Source: CAYUJH01 sp964394585
Lineage (GTDB): Bacteria; Bacteroidota; Bacteroidia; Cytophagales; Flammeovirgaceae
Direction: 5' to 3'
NCBI GenBank assembly: GCA_964394585.1
Contig: CAYMYI010000003.1
Span: forward strand, 18,115-82,114
DNA length: 64,000 nt
Every line of letters starts with the position of its first letter. Position 1 is the stretch's first letter. Both the position numbers and the translations under genes were made by a program. Below the pieces are notes generated by a model. That model saw nothing but the letters and a program-made list of their open reading frames with translations, was not told the origin of the DNA and did not search any database. Of the stretch, positions 1-8,048 are shown piece by piece.

Positions 1-147
1 ATCGACAATTTCGTCGGCATAGCGTACAAAGCCATAAATGGCATAGATAGGGTAGTGCAACGATTTATCGAGCGTCTGAATCCCCAACGTAAAAGAGGTG
101 CTGTAATGTTGGGTGATGAGCTTGCTACACTTGAAAGTGGTTAGGTC
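1..147 (-). CDS. Phytoene/squalene synthase family protein, N-terminal fragment (partial)
   Basis: Read on the minus strand, the 49 codons from 147 down to 1 form an open frame that runs off the left edge of the window. It contains SKLITQHYSTSF and then IYAIYGFVRYADEIVD. These are the N-terminal substrate motifs of the squalene/phytoene synthase family: YSTSF, followed by the first aspartate-rich motif (DEIVD), which binds the diphosphate through magnesium. The enzyme condenses two prenyl diphosphates, in this phylum usually two geranylgeranyl diphosphates to phytoene for carotenoid pigments. The start codon is not visible because it falls in or just beyond the N run at 150-159. The product could also be a squalene synthase-like paralogue such as HpnC or HpnD, since the decisive C-terminal half lies outside the window. 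Confidence 0.8.
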
Positions 148-149
148 GT

Positions 150-159
150 NNNNNNNNNN
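150..159. other. Run of 10 N (assembly gap or masked bases)
   Basis: Ten undetermined bases sit directly upstream of the phytoene synthase-like frame and probably hide its start codon. Two further runs in this window (2089-2098 and 28083-28092) have the same length. This suggests placeholder gaps of fixed size, so the true distance is unknown. Confidence 0.95.
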
Positions 160-257
160 TATAAAAGCAATCTTAGGCTTTTTTGTTTACAGTTTGGTAT
201 AGGAACGTATTGGTTTTAGATATATGCTTGTGGTCGACTTTACTTCAAAGAAAGAAA

Positions 258-294
258 AGCAGGATAACTATCTTTAAAAAGAAGGTATCCTGCT
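258..294 (-). terminator. Hairpin terminator after the peroxiredoxin gene
   Basis: AGCAGGATA at 258-266 pairs perfectly with TATCCTGCT at 286-294, a 9-bp stem with a 19-base loop. On the minus strand the stem is followed by a T-rich stretch (TTTTCTTTCTTTG). It lies 28 bases past the stop of the peroxiredoxin gene, so an intrinsic terminator for that gene is the natural reading. Confidence 0.7.
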
Positions 295-322
295 CGAATT
301 TTCTACTATAACCTTGTATTTA

Positions 323-1039
323 CTATTTCTTCTTCAATACTGCATCCAAAACGGTGTTTTTATCGAGTTTTTTGGTGCAAAAAAACCAATCTTTACAGTC
401 GATATCACCATCTTCCATTCTTTCTTTTGCACTACCACACGAGCCGGCAGGACCAATAATTACATCGTCGCCGGGTCTCCAATCGGCAGGAGTAGCAATA
501 CCGAATTCATCGGCGGTTTGCAAAGCAATTAGCACGCGGTACAACTCGTCAAAATTGCGCCCTAAACTTAGTGGATAATAGATTATGGTTCGGATGATTC
601 CTTTTGGATCTACAAAAAATACGGCTCGTACCGCTTTCGTTGAGTCTTCATTGGGCTGTATCATCCCGTATTTTTTGGCAACGTCCATTTTGATGTCTTC
701 AATCAATGGGAAGGTTACTTCGATATCTTTCATGCCCTTATACTCAATCTTCTCTTTGATAGTTCGTAGCCATGCAATATGGCTGTATAATCCATCAATC
801 GAAAGACCAATTAGCTCGCAGTTTGCTTCATTGAACTTTTCTTCTAAATGTGCAAAGGTCATGAATTCCGAAGTGCATACAGGGGTAAAATCAGCAGGGT
901 GACTGAACAATATAGCCCATTTGCCTTTGTAATCTGAAGGGAAATTAATATCTCCCTGAGTAGTTACTGCTGTAAATTCTGGAGCCGGATCGCCAATGCG
1001 AGGCATGCTGTACAAAGTTTCTGTTGTTTGATTTTCCAT
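323..1039 (-). CDS. Peroxiredoxin (Prx6/AhpC-TSA type, with C-terminal cysteines)
   Basis: This 238-residue thioredoxin-fold peroxidase reduces hydrogen peroxide and organic peroxides in the cytoplasm. The active-site motif PADFTPVCTSE places the peroxidatic cysteine at residue 55. The long C-terminal domain with a GATPADWRPGDD-like segment is typical of the Prx6 group. Three more cysteines (about residues 201, 215 and 221) lie near the C-terminus, a pattern known from archaeal and bacterial Prx6 enzymes in which they resolve the oxidised cysteine. I chose the ATG at 1039 because family members start just before the PRIGDPAPEF segment; an in-frame ATG at 1102 would add 21 unlike residues. The gene is divergent from oxyR, with candidate OxyR elements between, so induction by peroxide is likely. 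Confidence 0.93.
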   Translation of the reverse strand: MENQTTETLYSMPRIGDPAPEFTAVTTQGDINFPSDYKGKWAILFSHPADFTPVCTSEFMTFAHLEEKFNEANCELIGLSIDGLYSHIAWLRTIKEKIEYKGMKDIEVTFPLIEDIKMDVAKKYGMIQPNEDSTKAVRAVFFVDPKGIIRTIIYYPLSLGRNFDELYRVLIALQTADEFGIATPADWRPGDDVIIGPAGSCGSAKERMEDGDIDCKDWFFCTKKLDKNTVLDAVLKKK

Positions 1040-1091
1040 AGGTAAAAAAAATTTGGGGTTGATTACTGATGTAAATTTAACAGTCATACTT

Positions 1092-1141
1092 CTATAGACC
1101 ATGAAAAAAATTTCTATAGTTGCTATTCAAAATATCTATAT
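1092..1141. promoter_or_regulatory. Candidate OxyR binding region: three CTATA elements at 22-bp spacing
   Basis: The 108-bp interval between the peroxiredoxin gene and oxyR holds CTATAG at 1092-1097, CTATAG at 1114-1119 and CTATAT at 1136-1141. Each begins exactly 22 bp after the previous one, i.e. two helical turns. An additional CTAT lies at 1123-1126. The described OxyR recognition sequence is made of ATAG/CTAT half sites whose unit repeats every 22 bp. The elements lie within 60 bp of the oxyR start codon and overlap the likely leader of the peroxiredoxin gene. Binding by OxyR is inferred from this match and from the gene order. Confidence 0.55.
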
Positions 1142-1147
1142 GGAACT

Positions 1148-2101
1148 ATGAACCTACAACAACTTGAATACATTGTGGCGCTCGACCGTACCAAAAACTT
1201 TAGCAAAGCTGCCGAAAGCTGTAACATTACGCAGGCAACCCTAAGCACGATGGTGAAAAAACTAGAAGAAGAGCTAGATTTAGTGATTTTTGACCGTAAG
1301 TCGAATCCTATCATCACCACCGACTGTGGTAAAGAAATCGTTAGCCTTGCTAAGCAAGCCATTCACCAGGCGCATCGAATTAAAGAAATGGCACTTACGG
1401 TAAAGCAAGTAATTGAAGGAACGATTCGAATTGGGGTAATCCCTACGGTGGCAAACAGTTTGCTAAAAATTATTGCGCACCCCCTACAGCATACTTACCC
1501 CGATTTAGCCATTGAGTATACGGAAGTTACCACCGAGCATATTTTACACCAGTTGAAAGAAAACCAACTCGATGTAGGCATCATCTCCACGCCCTATCCC
1601 TATAAAGATTCTTTTGAAGAAGAAATCTTGTATTACGAAAAGCTGTTTGTGTTTGGCGATGTGGAAGACGGCCGAGAATATATTGTGCCTGAGGTGATTA
1701 AGAGTAAAAAGATATGGCTGCTAGAAGAAGGTAATTGCCTGCGCGACCAAGTGGTTTCGTTATGCGATTTGAAGCCGAAGAAAATTCAAGAGAATGTTGC
1801 GTTTAAAACAAGTTCTTTAGAAACGCTTCTGAGTGTGGTGGAAAATTTTGGAGGGCTAACACTCATCCCTGAATTGTATACCCAACAGCTTAGCGAGAAT
1901 CGCCGCCAAAAGCTTTCCGATTTTCAAGCGCCATACCCAGTGCGGGAAGTAAGTTTAGTGTACTACCGACCCTATGCAAAGCATCGACTCATCCATTTGT
2001 TAACGAAAGAAATTGCCAACTATGTAGCGCCTCTTCTAACTACTACGCATTTGAAAAGTAGCGAGCAGGCGATCGTTATCAACGAGTANNNNNNNNNNTA
2101 A
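1148..2101 (+). CDS. oxyR: Hydrogen peroxide-sensing LysR regulator OxyR (3' end in a gap)
   Basis: This is a LysR-type transcription factor of at least 313 residues. The N-terminal winged helix (residues 1-60, starting MNLQQLEYIVALD) precedes a LysR substrate-binding domain from about residue 90. The segment EEGNCLRDQVVSLC carries cysteines 197 and 206, nine residues apart. It aligns with the redox-active Cys199 and Cys208 of E. coli OxyR, which is why I call OxyR and not a generic LysR. Peroxide would oxidise this pair to a disulfide and switch on peroxide defence genes, here most obviously the divergent peroxiredoxin. The codon at 2087-2089 reads TAN at the edge of the N run, so the true stop may be there; otherwise the TAA at 2099-2101 is in frame if the gap length is right. 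Confidence 0.9.
   Translation: MNLQQLEYIVALDRTKNFSKAAESCNITQATLSTMVKKLEEELDLVIFDRKSNPIITTDCGKEIVSLAKQAIHQAHRIKEMALTVKQVIEGTIRIGVIPTVANSLLKIIAHPLQHTYPDLAIEYTEVTTEHILHQLKENQLDVGIISTPYPYKDSFEEEILYYEKLFVFGDVEDGREYIVPEVIKSKKIWLLEEGNCLRDQVVSLCDLKPKKIQENVAFKTSSLETLLSVVENFGGLTLIPELYTQQLSENRRQKLSDFQAPYPVREVSLVYYRPYAKHRLIHLLTKEIANYVAPLLTTTHLKSSEQAIVINEXXXX
2089..2098. other. Run of 10 N (assembly gap or masked bases)
   Basis: Ten undetermined bases cover the last codons of oxyR. The frame is open up to the gap, and the codon entering it is TA followed by N. Confidence 0.95.
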
Positions 2102-2139
2102 GGTGAGCGCTTACGTTGTAGGGTAAAGCTTTTCTTTAA

Positions 2140-2168
2140 TTGGAAATAAAAGGCTTATCCTAACTTTG
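2140..2168 (+). promoter_or_regulatory. Bacteroidota-type promoter for the peptidylprolyl isomerase gene
   Basis: TAACTTTG at 2161-2168 matches the Bacteroidota -7 element TAnnTTTG exactly. A TTGG lies at 2140-2143, 17 bases upstream, a spacing within the usual range for the -33 element. Transcription would begin near 2171-2175. That leaves almost no leader for an ATG at 2176 and favours the ATG at 2218 as the translation start. Confidence 0.65.
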
Positions 2169-2217
2169 CACCTAAATGAATTACTGTAAAAATCACAGCC
2201 ATTATATCAGCTTACTT

Positions 2218-4434
2218 ATGAAATTCTTTCAAACGGTCATAATAGTTTTTGGAATAGGTATGAGTGCCACTATGCAGGCACAAACGTTGGCAACTTTGGG
2301 CGACTATCCTATTTCTTTAGAGTCGTTTCAGTATTTATACCACAAAAATCATCAGGATTCAGCCAATGCATATACCCAAAAAAGTTTAGAGGCGTACCTC
2401 CCGCTCTTTATCAATTTTAAGTTAAAAGTACTCGAAGCCAAAGCCCTAGAATTAGGAAATACAGCCGCTTTCCGACAAGAGTTTGAAACGTACCGCCGCC
2501 AGCTTGCCAAGCCCTATCTTACCGATACCAGCAGCATGGCGTCCTTGTTAGCAGAAGCGTACGAACGCATGCAGTATGAAGTGCGCGCTTCGCACATTTT
2601 GGTGCAAGTGCCCCCCGATACCGATACTACCGAAGCCTACAAGAAAGTCCGATCGATTCATCAAAAGGCTTTACAAACCGACAATTTTGGCGCACTAGCC
2701 GCTGAATATTCAGAAGACCCTTCTGCAAAATTTACCCAAGGCGATTTAGGATATTTCACTGCGTTGCAGATGGTGTATCCGTTTGAGAATGCAGCCTACA
2801 CCACCGCAGTTGGTGAGGTTTCGGAGCCTGTCCGTTCGCAATTTGGTTACCATGTACTGAAAGTAACTGATAAGCGACCTAATCGAGGGTCGGTACGAGT
2901 GGCGCACCTAATGCTTAAGCAACCGGATAACCCTGCCGACTCTGCCGAAGTGCGCCAAAACATAGAGCAGCTTTATACACAATTAGTGCAAGATACTTCC
3001 CGCTGGAAAGATCTATGTCGGCAATTTTCCGATGATTTAGCCACCAAAGCAAATGCCGGGATTTTGCCATGGTTTTCGGTGGGGCAAATGCCAGCACCCT
3101 TTACCGATGCCGCATTTACATTGCAGGAAGAAGGCGCTATTAGCCGCCCTGTACAAACTCGTTTTGGTTGGCACATTGTTCGGCTACTAGACAAACGTTC
3201 TTTGGCACCTCTTTCCGAAATGAGTGAAACATTGAAGCAGCGCATTCGGCAAGACTCTCGCATCCAAGTACGCCATGCTTCATTTATAGAAAGGTTGAAA
3301 GCGGCGCATCAATATCAAGAAAATAAAGAAGCGATTGCCGATGCCTATACCGTTTTTGATAGCACACTCTTGCAAGGTACTTGGCACTTAGATAAAGCAA
3401 AATCTGGTAAGCCAGTCATCTTATTTTCTTTAAAGGATACTTCCTTTTCAAACACAGATTTTTTTCGGTTTGTAGAAGAACGCCAACGTCCGAATGCCAC
3501 CACTATGGGCGTAGTGAACTATGCTCGTGGATTGTTCAATTCCTTTGTAGAAACACAAGTAATTGCAGCAGAAGAGAATCTCCTCCCCGAAAAGTACCCC
3601 GAATACCGTTTGCTGTTACAAGAATACCAAGAAGGAATGTTGTTCTTTGAAATTATGCAGCAGAACGTGTGGGAACGTGCCGCTACCGATAGTGCAGGGT
3701 TAGCTACGTTTTATAAACAGCGAGCTCCTGAATACACCTGGGGCAAGCGAGTAAACGGCATGATTGCACATGCAATTTCGGCAGCTTTACGCGATTCTGT
3801 TCGCATGGCATTAGAAAATGAAACGTTTCCGACACAACAATCACGACAAGTTTTTGAGGTACAGATTGATACCGCAAAACAAGATTTTACTGCCAGCACA
3901 CAAACGGAATTGGGAAATGTTATACGTACTTTACGGCGTAATCCTGATTATGTGGCGCACATTCGGACATCTGAAACACTTGCGATATGGCAAGAAACCT
4001 TGCAGAATTTCTTTGGGCAACAGCGCTTAGCGAGCAATCGGTTCAAATTTGAACCAGCTAATATTAACGACAACGAAATACATGTAACCTATCGGTCTAC
4101 CGCGGTAAATGCACTCGAAGCTACATTAAACCAACGGCACTCTCCGCTAGCCGTACAAATTACAGAAGGATGGCAAGAAGTTGCAGCCCACGAAGCATTG
4201 CAAAACATTGAGCTAACTCAGGGAGAACACCAAACTATACTGAATGGGCGTTTCTACTATGTGAAAATAGATGAGATACAACCTCCTCGACAAAAGACTT
4301 TTGAAGAGGCTAAAGGGCAAGCAATCTCCGATTATCAAACTTACTTAGAAGAACAGTGGCTTAAATCGCTACGGGAAAAGTATCCTGTAAGCATCAATAG
4401 AAAGGTTTTAAGCTCCTTAGTTAAAAAACCATGA
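2218..4434 (+). CDS. Periplasmic peptidylprolyl isomerase / foldase with two PpiC domains (SurA-like)
   Basis: This 738-residue secreted chaperone probably helps fold outer-membrane and exported proteins. A signal peptide (MKFFQTVIIVFGIGM, cleaved near ATMQAQ) leads into a helical SurA-like N-terminal region. Two parvulin (PpiC) domains follow at about residues 120-215 and 220-325. The first contains ASHILVQVP and ends FGYHVLKVTDKR; the second contains VAHLMLKQP and ends FGWHIVRLLDKR. The remaining 400 residues are a helical region seen in the larger Bacteroidota relatives. I prefer the ATG at 2218 over the in-frame ATG at 2176 because the signal peptide begins there and the promoter sits at 2161-2168. 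The gene seems to stand alone. Confidence 0.88.
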   Translation: MKFFQTVIIVFGIGMSATMQAQTLATLGDYPISLESFQYLYHKNHQDSANAYTQKSLEAYLPLFINFKLKVLEAKALELGNTAAFRQEFETYRRQLAKPYLTDTSSMASLLAEAYERMQYEVRASHILVQVPPDTDTTEAYKKVRSIHQKALQTDNFGALAAEYSEDPSAKFTQGDLGYFTALQMVYPFENAAYTTAVGEVSEPVRSQFGYHVLKVTDKRPNRGSVRVAHLMLKQPDNPADSAEVRQNIEQLYTQLVQDTSRWKDLCRQFSDDLATKANAGILPWFSVGQMPAPFTDAAFTLQEEGAISRPVQTRFGWHIVRLLDKRSLAPLSEMSETLKQRIRQDSRIQVRHASFIERLKAAHQYQENKEAIADAYTVFDSTLLQGTWHLDKAKSGKPVILFSLKDTSFSNTDFFRFVEERQRPNATTMGVVNYARGLFNSFVETQVIAAEENLLPEKYPEYRLLLQEYQEGMLFFEIMQQNVWERAATDSAGLATFYKQRAPEYTWGKRVNGMIAHAISAALRDSVRMALENETFPTQQSRQVFEVQIDTAKQDFTASTQTELGNVIRTLRRNPDYVAHIRTSETLAIWQETLQNFFGQQRLASNRFKFEPANINDNEIHVTYRSTAVNALEATLNQRHSPLAVQITEGWQEVAAHEALQNIELTQGEHQTILNGRFYYVKIDEIQPPRQKTFEEAKGQAISDYQTYLEEQWLKSLREKYPVSINRKVLSSLVKKP

Positions 4435-4574
4435 CAAAGCATTTAACTTTATATGAATACAGGGCGGTTTGTACTTAAAGGGCTATATTAATCATAATTT
4501 TACACAAGGTGTGTGCATTAAAAATATTTGCTAATGCATATGGCTTGTTTTTGCAACTACAACCTTAATCGGAC

Positions 4575-5267
4575 ATGGCAAAGAATAATCATAAAATTTT
4601 AGTTGTAGATGATGAGACCGACATCGTAGAGATGCTCAGCTACAATTTAGAAAAAGAAGGGTATCAGGTAAAAGCAGCGAATGATGGCAGGGCTGCAGTG
4701 GAAAAAGCTAAAAAGTTTAAGCCCGACCTGATTTTGATGGATATCATGATGCCGATTATGGATGGCGTAGAGGCTTGCCGTCAGATTAAGGAAACCCCGG
4801 ATTTAGCCAATACCTTTATCATATTTTTAACGGCACGTACCGAAGAGTACTCCGAAGTAGCTGCGTTTGATGTTGGTGCCGACGATTACCTCACCAAGCC
4901 TATAAAGCCCCGAGCGTTACTAAGCCGTATTGAAGCTTATTTCCGTCGGCAGAACAAAAAACTGAAATCAGAGCTGGATATCGTCAAAATTGGCAAGTTC
5001 ACCATCGATAAATCGAGCTATTTGCTCAAAATAAACGAAGAACCGATTTCTCTACCCAAAAAAGAGTTTGAGTTATTGTATTTCTTAGCCGAAACCCCAG
5101 GGAAAGTATTTAGTCGCGATGAACTCCTTCAAAACATTTGGGGGTCTGATGTGTACGTTTTGGCACGCACGGTAGATGTGCACATCCGCCGTGTTCGCGA
5201 AAAAATTGGAAGCGAATACATCAAAACTGTAAAAGGAGTAGGGTATAAGTTTGAGTACAACGAATAG
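4575..5267 (+). CDS. Two-component response regulator, OmpR/PhoB family
   Basis: This 230-residue DNA-binding response regulator has an N-terminal receiver domain with acidic residues D12/D13, phosphoacceptor D56 (in DLILMDIMMP), T86 and K108 (LTKPI). A C-terminal winged helix of the OmpR type occupies about residues 135-228, ending VRTVDVHIRRVREK- and VKGVGYKFE-like segments. It is the partner of the histidine kinase encoded directly downstream, whose frame overlaps or nearly touches this gene. Bacteroidota relatives are usually called RprY or PhoB-like. The signal and the target genes cannot be read from the sequence. Confidence 0.93.
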   Translation: MAKNNHKILVVDDETDIVEMLSYNLEKEGYQVKAANDGRAAVEKAKKFKPDLILMDIMMPIMDGVEACRQIKETPDLANTFIIFLTARTEEYSEVAAFDVGADDYLTKPIKPRALLSRIEAYFRRQNKKLKSELDIVKIGKFTIDKSSYLLKINEEPISLPKKEFELLYFLAETPGKVFSRDELLQNIWGSDVYVLARTVDVHIRRVREKIGSEYIKTVKGVGYKFEYNE

Positions 5268-6339
5268 CCCTTATGTGATGCTCATTAGTTCAAAAGCCGT
5301 AGCATTACTGTTAGCTAGTTGCATCAGCCTTGTTACATTGGCGTTTTTATCCTTAGTCGATGGAGTTTCCGGTACGGCACAATTTGTTGCAGGTGCTATC
5401 TCGTTTGCTTCCTCGTTTATTTGCACCTACGTTACTCTAGAGTTTTTGATATTTCGGCAAGTAGAACGGATTTACTCTGAGTTGAGCAAATCGCAATTGA
5501 CAGAGCTGAAAAAGTACGCTAGAGAACTGAACCTATCTGCTAACCCGTTCAAACGAGTGCAACAAGAAATTACCCACTACACCAAAGTAAAAGGCAGAGA
5601 AATTGCCGAACTAAAAAGGCTAGAGCTATACCGCAGAGAGTTTATTGCCAATGTATCGCACGAGCTGAAAACCCCTATTTTTGCGGCACAAGGGTATATC
5701 CTTACATTGCTCGATGGCGCTATGAACGACGATGCCGTCAAACATAAATTTTTGAAAAAAGCCGCCAAAAGTCTCAATCAGCTCGATGCGCTAGTACAAG
5801 ATTTGCTCACGCTATCGCAAATTGAATCGGGGGTAATCACCATGAAATTTGAGACGTTTAATCTTGAGATGCTTACTCAAGATGTATTCGACCAACTAGA
5901 ACGCAAAGCCGAAAAAAAAGGTATTATCCTGAAAATGGAAAAACGCAACCTTAACGAGGTAGAAGTATATGCCGATTATAATCGGATAGGGCAAGTACTT
6001 ATCAACCTGATTGGTAATGCGATAAAATATCACCAAGGGAATGGCTGGGTTTCGGTTACCTTTGAAAATAATGATAATGTTGTAGCAGTTTCCGTTGCCG
6101 ATAATGGGTTTGGCATTGCCGACGAACACCTAGGGCGCATCTTTGAACGATTCTACCGAATTGATAAGAGCCGATCAAAAAAACAAGGGGGGACAGGTTT
6201 GGGTTTAGCCATTGTAAAGCATATTTTGGAAGGGCATAACACCAAAATCCAAGTAGAAAGTAGCGAAGGAGAAGGAACGAGTTTCTTCTTTAGCTTACAA
6301 AAGCCTCAAAAGACGCATGAAACCCTTGAATCTGCCTGA
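5251..6339 (+). CDS. Sensor histidine kinase, PhoR-like
   Basis: This inner-membrane kinase has up to 362 residues. Two hydrophobic segments (about 12-35 and 45-67) are separated by a very short loop, so there is practically no periplasmic sensor domain. A linker leads to the HisKA domain with phospho-accepting H137 (FIANVSHELKTP). The HATPase domain follows, with N box NLIGNAIKYH, G1 VADNGFGI and G2 GGTGLGLAIV. The coordinate given uses a TTG at 5251 that overlaps the response regulator gene by 17 bp. The first ATG is at 5278, ten bases past that stop codon, and is an equally good start. The kinase presumably phosphorylates the upstream regulator. Confidence 0.9.
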   Translation: MSTTNSPYVMLISSKAVALLLASCISLVTLAFLSLVDGVSGTAQFVAGAISFASSFICTYVTLEFLIFRQVERIYSELSKSQLTELKKYARELNLSANPFKRVQQEITHYTKVKGREIAELKRLELYRREFIANVSHELKTPIFAAQGYILTLLDGAMNDDAVKHKFLKKAAKSLNQLDALVQDLLTLSQIESGVITMKFETFNLEMLTQDVFDQLERKAEKKGIILKMEKRNLNEVEVYADYNRIGQVLINLIGNAIKYHQGNGWVSVTFENNDNVVAVSVADNGFGIADEHLGRIFERFYRIDKSRSKKQGGTGLGLAIVKHILEGHNTKIQVESSEGEGTSFFFSLQKPQKTHETLESA

Positions 6340-7033
6340 ACTCATCTTGTTTGAAGATGATGACTTTGTGGTAATTAATAAACCACCTTTTTTAGCTACC
6401 CTCGATGAACGCGATACCACTCGGCTGAGCACTCTTCAACTTTTACAAGAGCAGTACCCCGATATACAATTGGCACACCGGCTCGATAAAGAAACCTCCG
6501 GGGTGCTTGCTGCGGCCAAACACCCTGAAGCATATCGGCATCTTTCGTTGCAGTTTCAACACCGCCAAGTTGAAAAACGTTACCATGCTGTGGTGAATGG
6601 CATTTGGCATTTCCAACAAGAGAAAGTTACGTGGCCCATAGCCGTTTCGAACCGAGGGAATGTCCGTATCGATACCATCGAAGGAAAACCTTCGGAAACC
6701 TGGTTTAACACACTAAAAACATTTCGGCAACACACATTGCTAGAATGCCTGCCTGTAACCGGTCGTATGCATCAAATCCGTATTCATCTGGCATCGCTAC
6801 AAGCACCTATTTGCGCCGATATTTTGTACGGAGGAACCTTCACCTATCTTTCAGAAATTAAACGCAACTTTAAACTCAAAAAAGGCACGGAAGAGTTGCC
6901 GTTAATGGGGCGGGTTGCCCTACATGCACAATCGCTTATCTTTGCTGATTTGCAAGGGAATCGGCAAAGTGTTGAAGCTCCCTATCCTAAAGATTTGCGT
7001 GCATTTCTCCGACAGTTGGAACTCAACTCATGA
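6317..7033 (+). CDS. RluA-family rRNA/tRNA pseudouridine synthase
   Basis: This 238-residue enzyme isomerises uridine to pseudouridine in structured RNA. The family motif HRLDKETSG places the catalytic aspartate at residue 57. GRMHQIRIHLASL and the final ALHAQSLIF segment are also typical. No S4 RNA-binding domain precedes the catalytic domain, so it resembles the short RluA/RluC/TruC-like forms. The gene overlaps the histidine kinase by 23 bp and the following lpxH-like gene by 4 bp, so translation of the cluster is probably coupled. The target site in RNA cannot be predicted from this sequence. Confidence 0.9.
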   Translation: MKPLNLPELILFEDDDFVVINKPPFLATLDERDTTRLSTLQLLQEQYPDIQLAHRLDKETSGVLAAAKHPEAYRHLSLQFQHRQVEKRYHAVVNGIWHFQQEKVTWPIAVSNRGNVRIDTIEGKPSETWFNTLKTFRQHTLLECLPVTGRMHQIRIHLASLQAPICADILYGGTFTYLSEIKRNFKLKKGTEELPLMGRVALHAQSLIFADLQGNRQSVEAPYPKDLRAFLRQLELNS

Positions 7034-7794
7034 ATATTTCCTTTGATACGCCCCAAAAAATATACTTTGCTTCTGACTTCCATTTAGGGGCACCATCCTC
7101 TGCGGAAAGCCGTGTAAGAGAGGAGCGTATAGTAACTTGGCTGGAACGCATTCGCCAAGATGCTGCACATCTATTTTTAATGGGCGATATCTTTGATTTC
7201 TGGTTTGAATACAAAACCGTAGTCCCCAAAGGCTTCCTCCGCTTTTTGGGGAAACTAACCGAACTGCGCTCTCAGCAAATTCCTGTTACAGTGTTTACCG
7301 GCAACCACGATATGTGGATGTTTGGCTATTTAGCAGAAGAACTAGGCGTTACTATCAAACGGCACCCTGAAACCTACCAAATAGGCGATGCTTCCTTTTA
7401 TCTTGCACATGGCGATGGGTTAGGCCCAGGGGATTCGTTCTATAAGAATCTCAAAAAAGTTTTTGAACACCCGTTTTTTCATTGGCTTTTTCGCAATGTC
7501 CATCCCGATGTTGGAATCCGCATTGCCACGGCATGGTCGGGGCGTAGTCGCAAAAAAAATAGCCACCTTGATGCCGGCTTCCTTGGTGAAGATGAATGGC
7601 TGTGGCAATATGCTAAAGAAATTGAAGCGCAAAAACATCACGATTATTACGTGTTTGGGCATCGGCATTTGCCTTTAGAACTATCGGTAGGCACTAAAAG
7701 CCGATACATCAACCTTGGCGAATGGATTCAGTACAATACCTACGCAGTGTTTGACGGCACTGAACTAAAGCTTTGTACATTTAGCCAGTCGTAA
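7030..7794 (+). CDS. lpxH: UDP-2,3-diacylglucosamine hydrolase-like metallophosphoesterase (LpxH family)
   Basis: This 254-residue calcineurin-like phosphoesterase probably cleaves UDP-2,3-diacylglucosamine to lipid X in lipid A synthesis at the inner membrane. Metal-binding motifs occur in the expected order: SDFHLGAP, GDIFDFWFEY, FTGNHDMW, LAHGDG and FGHRH. The HPDVGIRIATAWS segment with SRKKN resembles the lipid-contacting insertion of LpxH proteins. Length and motif spacing fit the Bacteroidota LpxH group. The start overlaps the upstream pseudouridine synthase by four bases (ATGA). The symbol is given by family resemblance; a related phosphatase with another substrate is possible. Confidence 0.82.
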   Translation: MNISFDTPQKIYFASDFHLGAPSSAESRVREERIVTWLERIRQDAAHLFLMGDIFDFWFEYKTVVPKGFLRFLGKLTELRSQQIPVTVFTGNHDMWMFGYLAEELGVTIKRHPETYQIGDASFYLAHGDGLGPGDSFYKNLKKVFEHPFFHWLFRNVHPDVGIRIATAWSGRSRKKNSHLDAGFLGEDEWLWQYAKEIEAQKHHDYYVFGHRHLPLELSVGTKSRYINLGEWIQYNTYAVFDGTELKLCTFSQS

Positions 7795-7795
7795 C

Positions 7796-7927
7796 TCAGC
7801 GCATATTTCGTAGAAACATCCGTTTGGGTTTCACGTCTTTGCTAAAACGAATGATGAGACTATACAATAAGCCGCTGCTTTCAAAAACACCTTGACCTAC
7901 AGGGCACAAAAGGTGTACAAATCGCAT
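7796..7927 (-). CDS. Possible small protein of 43 residues
   Basis: Between the LpxH-like gene and the barrel protein the minus strand holds an ATG-started frame of 43 codons ending in TGA at 7796-7798. The product begins MRFVHLLCPVGQGVFESSG and ends FSKDVKPKRMFLRNMR, with a hydrophobic middle and a basic tail. I recognise no family. The upstream in-frame stop is only two codons before the ATG, so the frame is complete in itself. It could also be the decayed end of a larger gene. Support is limited to an open frame in otherwise empty DNA. Confidence 0.25.
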   Translation of the reverse strand: MRFVHLLCPVGQGVFESSGLLYSLIIRFSKDVKPKRMFLRNMR

Positions 7928-8048
7928 TGTTCATATACTCAAAAGAAATTAATTTGAGAAAGTTGACTCTTGTAAATATTTGAAAATCAATCTAATGAAA
8001 TTCAGGAAGTCTTTGGAATATATCTATCTTACATGATACACTAAGCTT

